A stretch of 64,000 nt of DNA from Dermanyssus gallinae. Its lineage: Eukaryota > Arthropoda > Arachnida > Mesostigmata > Dermanyssidae. This document shows, in pieces, positions 51,141 through 63,860 of this stretch. Below the pieces are notes generated by a model. That model worked only from the letters and a program-made list of their open reading frames with translations. It had not been told where the DNA came from and did not search any database. The DNA is taken from positions 1 to 64,000 of the forward strand of contig QVRM01003958.1 of the NCBI GenBank assembly GCA_003439945.1, in the 5' to 3' direction. The translations under genes and the position numbers were made by a program. Every line of letters starts with the position of its first letter. Within the stretch, counting starts at the first letter, position 1.

Positions 51141-51735
51141 GAATGTTAAGCCGCTAAAAAGACGACACGTTCTCTTGTTGATGTAAGATCATCTTGGTTC
51201 TTGGATCGCCCTTGATGATTTCACACTTTTCACAAGCGTCGATAAAAATGTACTGTAAATTTTTCAAGAATACGCTCTGACAACTACATTTCTACGCTCA
51301 TAATGGGCTAAGTTGCCTATGGCACGGTAACCTCTAAATGCATCTGTCGTTCTCGCTTCCTTGTTACTGAATTTCTACTGGCATTCTGCAGATCAATCTA
51401 GCAGCAACGGGACAATGACAGCCACGTCCAACAAATACACCCAAGCAAGGCCGTGGGGCTCGAACTTGCAATTGTCTGTTAATCGTGGTTGTAATGGCAA
51501 CGTCCCGGCGCGTTTCAAGCGGTGCGTTAGCCGCCTAAGGTCACAGTCGCTACAAATTGATCGGTACCATCCTAAGTGCCCTGAGCTGCCAATTCACCAC
51601 GCGACCCGTTCAGTCGTGCTGGTTGCGCCTGTATGTATACAAAAGGTACTAAAACAACTACTTTAAAAGGCGGCCATTGAGTAAGTCGTTTATTTTCAAA
51701 CCACGTGGAGTACAATGTACGTAAAATATACAAGT

Positions 51736-51738
51736 GAA

Positions 51739-51782
<44 letters not shown>

Positions 51783-51825
51783 TAGCATATATATATACAC
51801 AGCATATATATATATATATATACAC
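51736..51825. repeat. (AT)n arrays
   Basis: Three short AT blocks separated by ACATTAGC and ACACAGC. Confidence 0.85.
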
Positions 51826-52296
51826 CAACGACCACGGCTAGTGTTCATCATTTCCAGTCATGAGTATAATGCGTTTGCTTATTTGCTTCTCATCACTCCT
51901 CACCGCGTACATATCTGTTATTTTCTCACAGCCCGTCACGTCTGCTGCAGAAGCAACCGCAACATTAGCTGTAGCAACAACAACAACAACAACAACAGCA
52001 GCAGCAGCAGCGGCACCTGTCACGACGTCCACAGTGGTCATTTATCTATCTAGCCACCCATCGCCTTCGAATAAAATGTATAGCCGTCAGCATCACCGTG
52101 CTCATCGCAGCACAACGCAGCTTGAATCGGCATCACCCCACGACGGCCGGAAGTACAGACGGACGGACGGACGCAGGAACGGACAGACGAAGAAACGCAT
52201 GGACAGTCGGTGGTCAGCCAAAATCAATGAGTCAGTTAGTTAGTTAGCCAGCCGCTAGCAGCAGCTGGATCAAAACACCCCCATAAACATCTCTAT

Positions 52297-52329
52297 ATAT
52301 GTATATATATATATATATATAGAGATGTT

Positions 52330-52391
<62 letters not shown>
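52297..52391. repeat. (AT)n with an inverted motif, then (GA)n
   Basis: AT blocks surround AGAGATGTTTATG; the upstream flank has AAACATCTCTA, so the two can pair. Followed by (AG)n at 52364-52391. Confidence 0.8.
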
Positions 52392-52396
<5 letters not shown>

Positions 52397-52551
52397 CGAG
52401 GGAGAGATAAGAGCGAACAAACATCGAAAGTAAGGAGAGTTAGTTGGCGAACGTACAAGCGAATACGATCATCATGTTATAACAGGCTTTCTGTTTTGGT
52501 CGCGGACGGATGATAGGTTCCCACGCAAACATTATTGTATGATTTTTCCAC

Positions 52552-52584
<33 letters not shown>

Positions 52585-52741
52585 GCGGGCCACTGGAGAA
52601 GATCCAGTCCTATACCAGTCGTTCAAACGACAGTATATTATGCACTAACGATTGGAACTGAACGCTTACTATGTATACTTCCCTGTGTTACGCTATCACG
52701 TTTTACTAGAAGTGCCAGCCTTCCTACTAACCCTACTTCAT

Positions 52742-52774
<33 letters not shown>

Positions 52775-52987
52775 TTATATATATATATATATATATATAA
52801 ATGTTTAATATATATATATATATATATATAGCCGTTAATATAGGTCAAAGTTATGTCGCTAAACAGGAATGCTTGCGTCATGGTGTGTCAGAGCGTTTTC
52901 CGGTATCGCTGGCCGTTTGGGTAAATGTGGAGGCGATGTAAAGTAATAACAACGAGTTACACAATAAGATATATACATAAACGAGAG

Positions 52988-53500
52988 CAGATCGGCAAGT
53001 TCTAGTAATTTGTATTTTAAAAATTGAACCTAAACCGCTAAAATGTTTCGGTTTGTTCTGCTTAGAAATGCCGTTCATTAGCTACACATAGGTGCTTGGC
53101 GCCAATCGGCGACGACATTTTTTGTTTGAGTGTGGTTCACAGAAGTAAAAAAACGGGGTTTGGAAATTTTTGAAAAGACAAATATGGAAAAGCAATGAAT
53201 TTGCATCAAAAGCTGTATTTTCAAGGGGCCGAAGTTGACCCTTCGACGTGAATAGCAGAAAAGCTTTGAAGGAGTACGTGATATCGTGCTGAACAGTCAC
53301 CGAATCACTATGAGGGAGATAGCTAAGGAATTGGATTTTATCTTATAAAGCAGTTGTAGCAGTCTTGACGGACATTTTATGCGTCAGAAGACTGGCAGCA
53401 AAGTTCGTTCCAAAAATGTTGAATTTCCAGCAAATGAACGCCTGCCGCCGGAAAATATCAGAATTGAACCTTCAAGCAACGACCCTGTATTGCTTCAGCT
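52988..53500 (+). mobile_element. mariner element remnant 1
   Basis: It begins with CAGATCGGCAAGTTCTAGTA, identical to the start of the remnant at 55762, which probably marks the terminal repeat. The degraded transposase carries the helix-turn-helix block (TIREIAKELD-like, about 53310) and AKFVPKMLNF, the typical mariner linker. It ends at LLQ just before an (AT)n array. Many frameshifts; the catalytic domain is missing. Confidence 0.72.
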
Positions 53501-53524
53501 GATATATATATATATATATATATA

Positions 53525-53603
53525 GGGGCTACAAAAAAAAGTGTTTTCGGTTCTGTCCGTAAAGAATCATTATAAAATTCGAAAAAAACATTTTTGTAGA
53601 CCA
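53525..53603 (+). mobile_element. mariner-type MITE, copy 1
   Basis: About 78 bp starting GGGGCTACAAAAAAAAGT and ending AACATTTTTGTAGACC: imperfect ~20-bp terminal inverted repeats with TA at the left edge. It matches the reverse complement of the element at 58025 along its whole length, including the inner part CGGTT(C/T)TGTCCGTAAA. Confidence 0.8.
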
Positions 53604-53955
53604 ATATATATCTATACATATGGGCGCAGACAAAAAAAACTTACACATACCAACACACCTCAAGCAAAAGCACGTCTTGTAGAATACCAACGCAACACAC
53701 AGACACCTGCACCATCAACATGAGAGAAGGAGAGAGAGAGAGAGAGAAACAAATAGACGTGGCAACGTGACGGAATAAGTCGGACTGGTGCGGCCGTGGA
53801 GACTGCCTGCGACGTGCGCTACCGTATCCTACTCTACTCGAGATGAGAGATCGGAGAGGCAAATGAGGCCGTAAACAGCAGGAGGCGAAAACGAACTAAC
53901 TGATTGACGAGCGGCCGGCGAACCAACCGACCGACCGACCAAACAGGAAAACTCC

Positions 53956-53984
53956 TTCTCCTGCATTGCGTGATTGCAGGAGAA
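53956..53984. other. 10-bp perfect hairpin
   Basis: TTCTCCTGCA and TGCAGGAGAA around a 9-nt loop. Confidence 0.65.
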
Positions 53985-54475
53985 AATTGCATCGACCAAG
54001 CCAACCGAAGAAAAAGAAGACTATGAAATAACAAAACAGTAGGACCGTTCCGTCGACAAGCCACGACGTCGATGATTTCACAGCGCGTTCGTAACCTGCG
54101 AAACGTGCCAGGACGACGACGACGACGACGGACGGCGTAGGGGAATATTAGCAACAAAAAAAAAGATAATTTTTGTTTCGAGGAAACATGCTGACTGGGC
54201 CACTCGCTCTCTCTCTCTCTGTGTGTCTACATAAATCTAAATATTTGTCTATCTGTCTGTCTGTCTGTCTATGTACAGCTCTATCCACCAATCAATCTCG
54301 TTCTGCCCCACGCTCCCCCAATAACTGCTACGCTCCTGGCCGATTCTTTTCGATTTCCTCTTGCTTATGCATATGCCCTTTTTCCGTGGCTGACCACCTA
54401 CACAACCACTTGAACAATTGGCAATCAGTCACACTGCAACTATAGATTAACGATCTTTACATACGATATATATAC

Positions 54476-54481
54476 ATTATG

Positions 54482-54527
<46 letters not shown>

Positions 54528-54590
54528 TATTATATATATATACATATAAATATATATATAATATAGTATATATTACATGATATATATATA
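54476..54590. repeat. (AT)n-rich block
   Basis: AT dinucleotides interspersed with AGAGATA and ATATAGTATAT. Confidence 0.85.
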
Positions 54591-55761
54591 GTTAATAGAC
54601 ATACATGCATACTTTAACCCAAGGCCAAGCTTCAAATCTTAATAAGGTCGGCTTCGAACAGGTAACGCGTCCTACTAAAATTGAAAAAACCATAACTACT
54701 AGCGCAAAGTACGTCGGGTCATCTCTTCCGCTCCGTCGGTATATAATTATTATATATATATAAAGAGAGAGAGAGAGAGGACTTGACTTAAAAAGTATTG
54801 ATAAGGTAAACGACTTGAAAAAGCGGTCAGCAAAGGTAAGATCTCGCTTGCTCTGTTATGCACTATCTATCGGAAGTAATACATTTTGAGCAAGGCATGT
54901 TGATTCTCTAGATAACCTTGTAATATATTTACATCTATATATTATGTATATATATATATATATATATATAGTTGTATTCCGTTAACCGAGCCGAGCTCAT
55001 ACAACCGCCGCAAGAACTGGTATCAACGACACAACGTGATCTGTAGCGGCAGCAGCCCAACTGAGATCGATCGATATTCACCACTCGTCGAAGCAGAAAA
55101 GCAGGCGGATGAGGTCTGCTACCAATCAAGAGATGTACTACTTCCTTTACTTCATCACCACCGGCAGGACGGTCGACACGATAGAAGACGTACGTCACTT
55201 CATTCCTCCACTGTCGCCACGTCTTGGAGCGGGGGGGGGGGGGGGGCAGCCGAGGTCCTGAATTTAGGCAGCACTCTAATAATAGCTGTAGCAACAGTAG
55301 CAGCAGCAGCAGCAGTAGAGTGTCGGTTGTAGTTACCATTGACCTCAATTCGCGCGCTCTCTCTCCTCCCCCTCCCTCTCTCTCTCTCTCTCTCGGCTTC
55401 GTCCTTCGAAGAACCAGTGCGCACCAATGAAGGCCGCCTGCGGGTGCGTGCAACAGCAGCACACGTCGCTCGCATACACAGACACAACTATATAGTAAAC
55501 ACAGCCAGAGACGCTTCACAAACAAGCAAGAGCTCTCAGCCTGTTTGATCGACTAGTCTGTTCCAGGTAGAGCTAGCTCTACTCGCCGAGGTAAAAAAAC
55601 ACAGTTTCGACCGAACGCACCGGCGCACAGAAATACTGGTCATAATACACGTTCGATGTATTCTCTTCTCCTGGCGTCAGCAAGAGACGGGATGATAGAG
55701 ACAGAGTGAAAAATTCTGGTTAAATACTGGTTATATATATATATATATATATATACATGTT

Positions 55762-56560
55762 CAGATCGGCAAGTTCTAGTATTGAGTTTTGCACGAGCAA
55801 AATCGAAACTATCAAGGTCTTCCGGTTTGTTTTTCTTAGAAACGCCATTCACCAGCTACACACAGACCGAATTTCACGCCAACTAGTGGCGGCGGTTTTA
55901 TTGTTTGAGTTTGGTTCAAACAAGTGAAGAAACCGAGGTTCGGCGATTTTTAAAGAGCCAAAAGTGGAGGCTCAAAGAATCTACATCAAGTTCTGTGTAA
56001 GAAACTAAATCATATGTTCTAAAGAGGTAGAATGCTACAAACCACTTTCAATGATCTAGCAGTGTCTCGAAAAAAATTAAAATGTGCAAACGTGATCATG
56101 TCGATTTCGCTACGGACGTCAAGAGACCGAATAATACTCCCGTTCGAAGAGGCCTTCGACGTTAATAACAGAAGAAAACGTCGAAAAAGCTCGTCATATC
56201 GTACTAAAAAATCGCCGCTTCAGGAAAATCAGGAAATCGCTAAGGATATATCTTATCGATCAGTTGTAACAGTCCTGACCGATATCTTACGCGTCTGAAG
56301 ACTGGCGAAGTTCGTTCCAAAGATGTTGAATTTCCAGCAAATTAACGCCCGTCGGAGAATGTCCGAATTTAACCTTTAGGCGGTAACAGAAGAACCTGAA
56401 TTGCTTCAGAGCGTGATGATGGCCATATGGTTACGATATCGAGACCAAAGCCCAATTCTTCCAGTACATAGCAAGAACGATGATCTGTCTGCTAATGTTA
56501 ATGGCCGTGAAACTGGTGTGAACATTCTTCGATGAATATGGTTATATAAGATATCCCATA
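55762..56560 (+). mobile_element. mariner element remnant 2
   Basis: Collinear with the remnant at 52988 but longer. It gives KVEAQRIYIKFC and MLQTTFNDLAVSRKK (N-terminal HTH), then ENQEIAKDISYRSVVTVLTDIL (second HTH) and KFVPKMLNFQQ. The catalytic-region start is YGYDIETKAQ (about 56430) and a later FFDEYG (about 56530). The expected first Asp motif (GDETW) is disrupted by stops and the distal DD(34)D part is absent. Degraded and inactive. Confidence 0.8.
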
Positions 56561-58020
56561 TCGATTTGAGCGATCTTAAAACTAATTGATTGGGGCTAAC
56601 CCAGGGTAGCTCCATCGAGATCGGGCAGTGTCCTTTTCAATCAATCACGGTCGGACTCTTCGCCGTGGTGTATGTCTGTGTAACCCCCCTAAAACGGCAT
56701 CGTATGTATGAACGCCAGAGAAAATCTTTTTTTCAAGATTAACCTCTATAGCATTTTTTAAAGCTACGATTTGTTCTAGGGTTCAATATGCCTCATGCCC
56801 TTTTGGGCCCTCTTATAAAATTCCCCGACTTTGTTCGAAACAAATCCTTGTGACAGCGTGGAATCCGCCAATCCCGGAGTCCAAGTGCGCCGCCGTCCGT
56901 CGACATGCGTCATCTCCTGCTCGAATGCAAGTGTTACATACATCCTACACTCCTGACAGACTCTAAGACACGAAATAGATAGGTCCCGCGACACCCCCGG
57001 CGGAGGAGGGGGAGGGTCGACTCTGAACTCCAGAAGCCAGGGAGGAAAATACTGCGCCGACCCCGACCACGTGGCCATTCCGGCAGTGTCCTTCAGTCCT
57101 TATTTGGCTCGGGGCCAATTTCAACCTGCTATACGCAAGGCAGCGCAGATAACGCAGGTCGCTTCGCAGTCAACGTATTGCCCGCGGCAGCGTGGCCGAC
57201 GTGCGCCGAGTCATCTTCGCCATCACAATCATACCGCCGTCATCACTAATGTTGTTAAAAATTCACGCCCAACGAAAAGTTTGTTCCGGCCACCTCGAAC
57301 GCTGATAAGGCAGACCTAGTCAGTCATACTGCGCTGGTGTCTACGCTCTGCTGCTGCTGCGGCTGCCTTGGTGCTTCGCCCGTTATTCGGGACCTTCGTC
57401 GACCTCATTGCCGCTGCAGTTGCCCTGTTTTGCCTGTACGCAAGCAAGGACAGGGAATTTTCCGCAGTAGTCAAGCAATTCGAGTTTGGGCTAAGACAAT
57501 TTTTCTATTCAGCTATATTACCACTAGATGAAGACAGAGCAGCAGCAGCAGCAGCGGCAGCATCATTTGCTGCGTGCGAATCGTGTGCGATAATTATGCA
57601 TAAAACGTGACGATATACTCACACATCGAACTGCACCGAACTCGCCGTTCTCTCGATGCGATTAGAGAAGCGATCTTGTCTTGTCCCTGTTTCCCGTTGT
57701 TCGGGCTAGCGGGTTGTGATCGGTCAGTCAATTGTCGAGGTCGACATGACCTAAGCACGCAATATTACGAGTTTCTGTCTGCGAAACGACATCATTTTCG
57801 CAACATTCTCATTCTCGCCTCTCGCCCCAAAACAGCTTTTGCAAACCTCGGCACGAAACAACTGATGCGCGCCTGTCCGACTGACAGACGCCACTTGCGA
57901 TATGGATGCGTTTGGAATTGCTTGCGATTTGAAAAAAACTGTCAGGCGCAGTCAACGGCACAAAAAGTGACCGAGTGCAGCGAAACAAGTGGACGAATTG
58001 ACTGACATATGCTTAGAAGT
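56561..58020. other. Stretch without recognised genes
   Basis: Unique, moderately GC-rich. Open frames at 56776-57078 (-), 57368-57610 (+) and 57607-58005 (+) show no domain I recognise. Its position between mariner and MITE remnants suggests degraded mobile DNA. Confidence 0.35.
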
Positions 58021-58024
58021 ATTA

Positions 58025-58098
58025 GGTCTACAAAAAAGTTCTTTCAAATTTTATAATGATTTTTTACGGACAAAACCGAAAAACTTTTTTTGTAGCCC
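58025..58098 (-). mobile_element. mariner-type MITE, copy 2 (opposite orientation)
   Basis: 74 bp, flanked on both sides by TA (58023-58024 and 58099-58100), the expected Tc1/mariner target duplication. Terminal repeats are GGTCTACAAAAAAGTTCTTTC and, inverted, GGGCTACAAAAAAAGTTTTTC. It has no coding capacity and would need a transposase from elsewhere. Confidence 0.82.
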
Positions 58099-58626
58099 TA
58101 TAGTTTTGTTGTTGTCGTTGTCGTTGTCATTGTTGTCGTCGATTGTTTAGTATGACGAGAGGCCGACAATGACGACAACGAATGTAGACAGTCTGTTTAC
58201 AGTTTTAGTTAGGTTATAGTTTCTATCTAGTTTATCGTTTGGCTTTCCGTTTCTAGGTTGAAGCCAGCGCTAATCCGTAACGTAAGGGCGGGTTGTGTGT
58301 CGCAGTTACGAACCGAGATTTACTCGAGCACGTCACACGGTAGGCGCTTGGTGTCGTTGTTGTTTTTGTTGGTGCTGTGACGTTCAGAAATGCAAAAACC
58401 AGATGCGCCAAACAATGCTCTCCCATCGGGTAGAACCGTGCCAAAAAGCAGCGGAACGAGTAATGTCAAGAACAAAACGAGTTGGTTGTTGCACCGTAAC
58501 CGAGCTGTAGCGGCAGTAACCAAAAAACGGCAGTGATTTCCACAAAGACATATGAATATAGCAGGTCTGATGTCATATAAGATTGTCTAGTCATGGGGGA
58601 ACTAGCTAAAGCATCATTTCATTCAC

Positions 58627-58628
<2 letters not shown>

Positions 58629-58666
<38 letters not shown>
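58629..58666. repeat. (AT)n array
   Basis: Pure AT next to the candidate SINE at 58665. Confidence 0.9.
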
Positions 58667-58671
<5 letters not shown>

Positions 58672-58812
58672 CCAGGACGATACGATGGTGATAATCTGCG
58701 TCTCTGATGACATAAATCGGGGATTCGATCCCGACCAATCCGACACGAGGCAAAATGTGTAGATGTTAAGACCTTGTTTCTTGTACAATCCAGTCACTCC
58801 AAAATAAAGATA
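58665..58812 (+). mobile_element. Candidate second tRNA-related SINE
   Basis: A 150 bp unique stretch lies between two (AT)n arrays and contains a B-box-like GGATTCGATCC at 58721-58731. About 40 bases upstream is a weak A-box-like region (GATGGTGATAATCTGCG). No second copy was found in the window, so the call is weak. Confidence 0.3.
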
Positions 58813-59149
58813 CATTATATATATATATATATATCATTAGTCAGAGGGCTTATCGAGACGTATGGGTACTTATATAACGCTTTATTTAACCCCCACGTAT
58901 ATATATATATATATAGTCGTGCACATACAACGACTTGATGTATTATATATATTATATAATACATACGTGTGACTTTGAGCTACAGTTATATGGCTACAGC
59001 GTTATGCTCTCCCGGCAGAAAACGGTGACATGTGTACACACACACACACACAGACGCCTGGCGATCACAGATCAATCAATCAGTCAATAGACATCAACGT
59101 TATAATAGAGGCCACGTCGAAGTGTAGGCTAGCTGTTGATACTATGCCG

Positions 59150-59476
59150 TGATGCCGCTGCTGCTGCTGCTGCTGCTTCTGTTCCCGAGGCAGCGTTAGC
59201 AGCGTCGTCGGCTCGGAGGTTGGGTGGGCACGCCAGAAAGTGGGCCCGATCATAGCGGCGGGCCGGCTTCCACCCACCAAAACGGAGGCGTGCTAGCCCG
59301 GGTGGAGGAGGCAATAGCGGTGGAGGCGGAGGCGGTGGTGGTGGTGGTGCTGCTGCTGCTGGGCGGGGAAGGGCCGAACGAAAACCTCCAAGAAGAGTAT
59401 TGATACCGGTGAGCAAACGATCGATAGGCCGTCGAAACGCGACGTGACCTAACATCATCGCTGCCATTGTTGTCGC

Positions 59477-59507
<31 letters not shown>

Positions 59508-59676
59508 GCTGCATATCAGACCACAGCACGAACGACGTCTATCAGACAGAAACTGTTGCTCATTCTTATGCTACTGCTGCTGCTGCTGCTGCTACAGGTT
59601 CTAGTGCTGTTCAGTATTATACCGAGCAACAGCAACAAAGGTAAGCATCATACCGAAGAGCACGAACGGCGAAAAT

Positions 59677-59714
<38 letters not shown>

Positions 59715-59819
59715 GGTACGTGGCCACGTTCGTCGGTGGCCTCCGTCGGTCACGCTACCTCGCTGCGTGAATACTGCGGGCACAACAACAGTAGGAGCAG
59801 CAGCAGCATCATCAACAAC

Positions 59820-59850
<31 letters not shown>

Positions 59851-61260
59851 GAGCAGCCGCAAAGCAACAAGAGCAGCCGCAAAGCAACAAGAGCAGCAAT
59901 AACGATAACAACAAAACAACAAGATCAGCAGCAGCAGCAACAACAACAGGGGTAGTAACAACAATACAACAACAGGAGCAGCAGCAACAATAACAACAGG
60001 GACAGTAACAAAAAACAACAGGAGCAGCAACAAGAACAAAACAACAGGAACAGCAACAACAACGGGAGCAGCAGCAACAACAATAACAACAACAACAACA
60101 CAGGGTAAAAACTCATGAAGGCGTGTTCCCACCCTGAGCACCGGCATGATGATGACGATAATGCTAACGTTGATGTTGATGATGATGATGATGATAGTGA
60201 TGATGATAGTGACGGTCGGTACGATGAGTGAACGACGCCATCTTCGTCCGTCAACGTCGTCGTCGTTGTTGGCGGCGGCAAGGGAGCCGTTGCCGCGCCG
60301 CCACCGCCGCCGCCGCCCCAACCAGCGAGCCGGAACAGAGCGTCGTCGTCGCCGCCGCCGCCGTCTCGCTGCTTCTACCAACGGCGGAGGCGTCGCTGCT
60401 GCCGCTGCCGCCGCCGCCGCTACCGCTACCGCTGCCGCCACCGGCGGCCCTGTCACTCTTGCTGCTGCTGCTGCTGCTGTTACGGTTAGCGGCCGGTCAC
60501 TCCGGGCGTTGTCAGTTTTCCACGCCGCCATTGCAATTGCTACTGCTACTGCTGCTGCTGCAGCTGCAACAGTAGCTCCCTTTTCTCAACGTGACCAACG
60601 TGGTTGTTCTTGTTGTTATTGTTGCTGTTGTTGTTGTTGTTGTTGCTGTCGTCGTTGTCGCTGCTGCTGCTGCTGCTGCTATTGTTGCATAGTTGTCAAA
60701 CGAAACGGCAACAGTATCGACCAGCACTACAATGACAACAACAACAACAATGACCACAATAACAACGGCAAAAACAACAGCAACAAGAAGAACAACAACA
60801 ACAACAACAACAATAGCAGCAACGCCGCCACCGCCACCATCACTGCCAACAACCGACGCAGCACCAGCAGCAGCGACAGCAGCTTGGCAGAGACGATCAA
60901 TGACAATGTGTCGAGTAACAAACACACTGATTGCTCATCATCATCATCATCATCATCATACTGTTGCTGCTGCTCAGTAGTGCCTCGTCGCGTCGACAGC
61001 AGGGACGGCGGTGGTGGTGGTGGTAATGGTTGTGGCCGCTGCCGCCGCCGTCGCCGCAACGGGAGCAGCATCTACAGCAACAGCAGCAGCAGCAGGGGCG
61101 GCTTCCATCAGCGATGGGGCGGCGGATGGCGGCGGTGGCGGGCGGCGTCTGCAAACGTGCGGTGGGGGCGAACGCGCACAAGTGAGCTTAACCGATCTCC
61201 CCCCTATTCCCCTCCCTCCTACCTCCCTCCCTCCCTCCCTCCATCCATCCATCCTACATC
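59150..61260. repeat. Dense GC-rich triplet-repeat block
   Basis: Two kilobases made mostly of GCT, GTT, AAC, ACG (59676-59712), CAG/CAA (59806-60103), CCG, GCC and GAT triplets, GC-rich and CpG-rich in the middle. Frames stay open for up to 374 codons on the plus strand and 239 on the minus strand because stop codons are rare in these triplets. No protein domain is visible. It could be a 5' regulatory or UTR region or simply expanded repeats. Confidence 0.8.
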
Positions 61261-61450
61261 TCTGCCATAACAGCTAGGGCGGCTGGACGACGACGACCAC
61301 CGCTAAACAGAAGAAATCGGCAACTCTCAACCGAGTAGCGCGGCTGACTACCAGCCGCAGACAGCCGTTGCCGCCTAGCTGGCTGGCTGGCTGACTAGAC
61401 TAGACTATAGGGAACTCAGAGAAAGTGAGATAAAAGGGACCACGCGCGCC

Positions 61451-61499
<49 letters not shown>

Positions 61500-63080
61500 C
61501 AGAAAGGATGTCTACGTCATGGAACGAAAGAGATGGCGGACAAAAGGAGTAGATAGAAAGATAGCTAAACTAGGCGGCTTGTTCGACAAGCGCTCTCACT
61601 TGTTTCGTTGTCGAAATCTGTTAGAGTTTTGCATGTTTCTCTCTCTCTCTCTCTCCCTCTCGAGAACGCGCTCTCGTGCTATGTCCCTCCCTGTCTCTAT
61701 CCTCACTTTTTGTGTTAGCTCGAACCGGTTAGCTTACGCCGCACGCAAACACACGCGCTTCTCGTCAAGCTGTAAATAAAGAATCAAGCGGCGGCACCGG
61801 CGATGACAACAACAACAACACGGCAGCAACAACAACAACAACAACAACAACATCAACTAATAGTCATCAACAGTGGCAGCAGCTGCTGTTAGCCGTCCCT
61901 GGCGCGATACCAAGGGCGAGACACGCCGCGCTTCCAACGGAAGTATTTGTTGAGAATACCGAAGAAATTAGCTGCCGCCTAATCAGCACCAACTACTACG
62001 CAAATTCTAACCACTATTTTAGTTAATTAATGACCATACCGATCCTTGTTATCGAATGCGCATGTGTTTTGCTATGACGAATGACGCCCGCAAGCTACCT
62101 GCCAGGTCGTCGTCATTCTATCTTACCAACTCCGTCACCGTATATCCCGGCCGTCTGACGACAGTGTCCCAATCTCTTTGGTTGGAGGCACCACACGAAT
62201 GTACATGACGCCGGCAACCTTCAACAGCAGCAGCAGCAGCAACAACAACAACAATACTAGAAGACTTTGAGACAACGATTAGCAAAAATGTTGAACTAAA
62301 GTCACCGAAACCACGCAGCCTCGAGCCTCCGCACAACTGCAAACTTCACGTGTGCACGAGAGTGATCGCAAAGTCATACGTGTCGAAAGGAAAGAATACT
62401 GGCGTTTGATCGAACGGAATCCCTGTACGAAACAACAACCCCCGCTCAGGCGCTGGTTCGCGCACCACGGCAACGATAATGACTAAAACGATACATGATA
62501 ACGTCGTGTACAGCAGTAATAGCAACAGTTGCATGTCAACGTTTAGCCAAAACAAAAACCAATTGCTTTCGCACGCAAAAGACAAGCTGTTACTGCTGCT
62601 GCTGCTGCTGATTTAACGATGGATAGGTGAATTTCTCTACTTGTATTTACTTGTGCAATATGCATACGGCACACTTCTCCAACGAAAGCTTTTCTTTCGT
62701 TCGTTCGTTTGTGGGGGCTGGCTGTCAGCATGCAACGCATTTAACGTCTCCGGAAGCAATGCTCTCGCATTCGCATTGCTTCGTAAGACGGGACACACCT
62801 CTCGAGGGGCTTCTGCGCTTGACACATCTCTACCTGTCACTACAAATGAGAACACTTTTGAATACAACGTGTAGCAGATCGCTTGAGAGAGAATTTAAAC
62901 GCACCCGTGGGATGCAGCCGTGTGAATAATAAATCCCTCGATGAACTAACTGCAAAGCAGACAATACACCAAAGGGTGGGCACACCATACAGATTGATCG
63001 ATCCAGGAATCAAACTGTCCCATCAACTGATGAACAACAGCTTGATTTGGACTGGGAATTGGCACGCGGACATCGTATAA
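61261..63080. other. Stretch without recognised genes
   Basis: (GA)n at 61458-61500, a CAA run at 61806-61850 and unique sequence. No conserved motif. Confidence 0.55.
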
Positions 63081-63084
63081 TATA

Positions 63085-63860
63085 GACGATTCATTTAGAA
63101 ATCGACGGATGGTAGATGGATAGATCATTGGTGATTTTATAGACAGGTTAATTATGACGATGATGCTGGTGGTGGTAGTGGTAGTGGTGGTGGTGGTGGT
63201 GATGATGATGATGATGATGATGCTGGTGGTGGTGGTGGTGATGATCATAATGGCGATAGACGGCGGGTGAACAAATTGATCGATCCGACCGACCGACTGA
63301 TTACTCGATGTGCAGTAGATTGATGGATCCATCGATTAATGAATCGGCAGATTGACTGATAGACGACTGCTACTGGGATTTGAGAATCGACGGGTGGACA
63401 GATCAGACATCAAATCATTGATGATTTTATAGACAATTTAATGAACGAATAGATTGATTGATCCATCCATTGATTGATTGATAGTCGGTCAGTCAATCAG
63501 TCGTGCTGACTGAATAATGAATCGGCGGGTGGACGAATCGACCGATAATTGATGATTACTCGATGAGCAATAATTAATCGATCTATCGATTAATGAATCG
63601 GCGAGTTGATTGACAGATCGGATGATCCTCCATCGACTGATTGATTGATTGATGGACATATCAACCGACGGATTGAATTGGGTGGCGATTAAGTGGTGGC
63701 GTTGATGAATTGATTAATGTCGCCATCGATCAATGAAATGCGGTCGACGACGACGACTTGATGTATTAATGGACACGATGGATGGATGGGTGAAAGAGGG
63801 AAAAAAGTGGATCACGCCATTAATGAGTTCATGGAAGTGATCTACAATCAATCCACGGGT
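63085..63860. repeat. Degenerate tetranucleotide field (GATT/GATC/GATG)
   Basis: About 770 bp rich in GATTGATT, ATCGATCG and GATGGATG words without strict register, including a TGG/TGA triplet array at 63163-63243. It looks like an old, mutated tetranucleotide satellite. Confidence 0.75.

Noticed and set aside
57368..58005. Two adjacent plus-strand frames with mixed composition
   Set aside because: They look less repetitive than most, but carry no motif I recognise and sit among DNA-transposon debris.
59129..59467. Minus-strand frame starting MAAMMLGHVAF with a long poly-Pro run
   Set aside because: The first 35 residues look protein-like, but the rest is poly-Pro and poly-Ala from triplets, and no minus-strand donor site is obvious within it.
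60146..61270. 374-codon open frame on the plus strand
   Set aside because: It is made of runs of Arg, Ala, Cys, Ser and Asn from triplet repeats; other frames of both strands are equally open and no domain is present.
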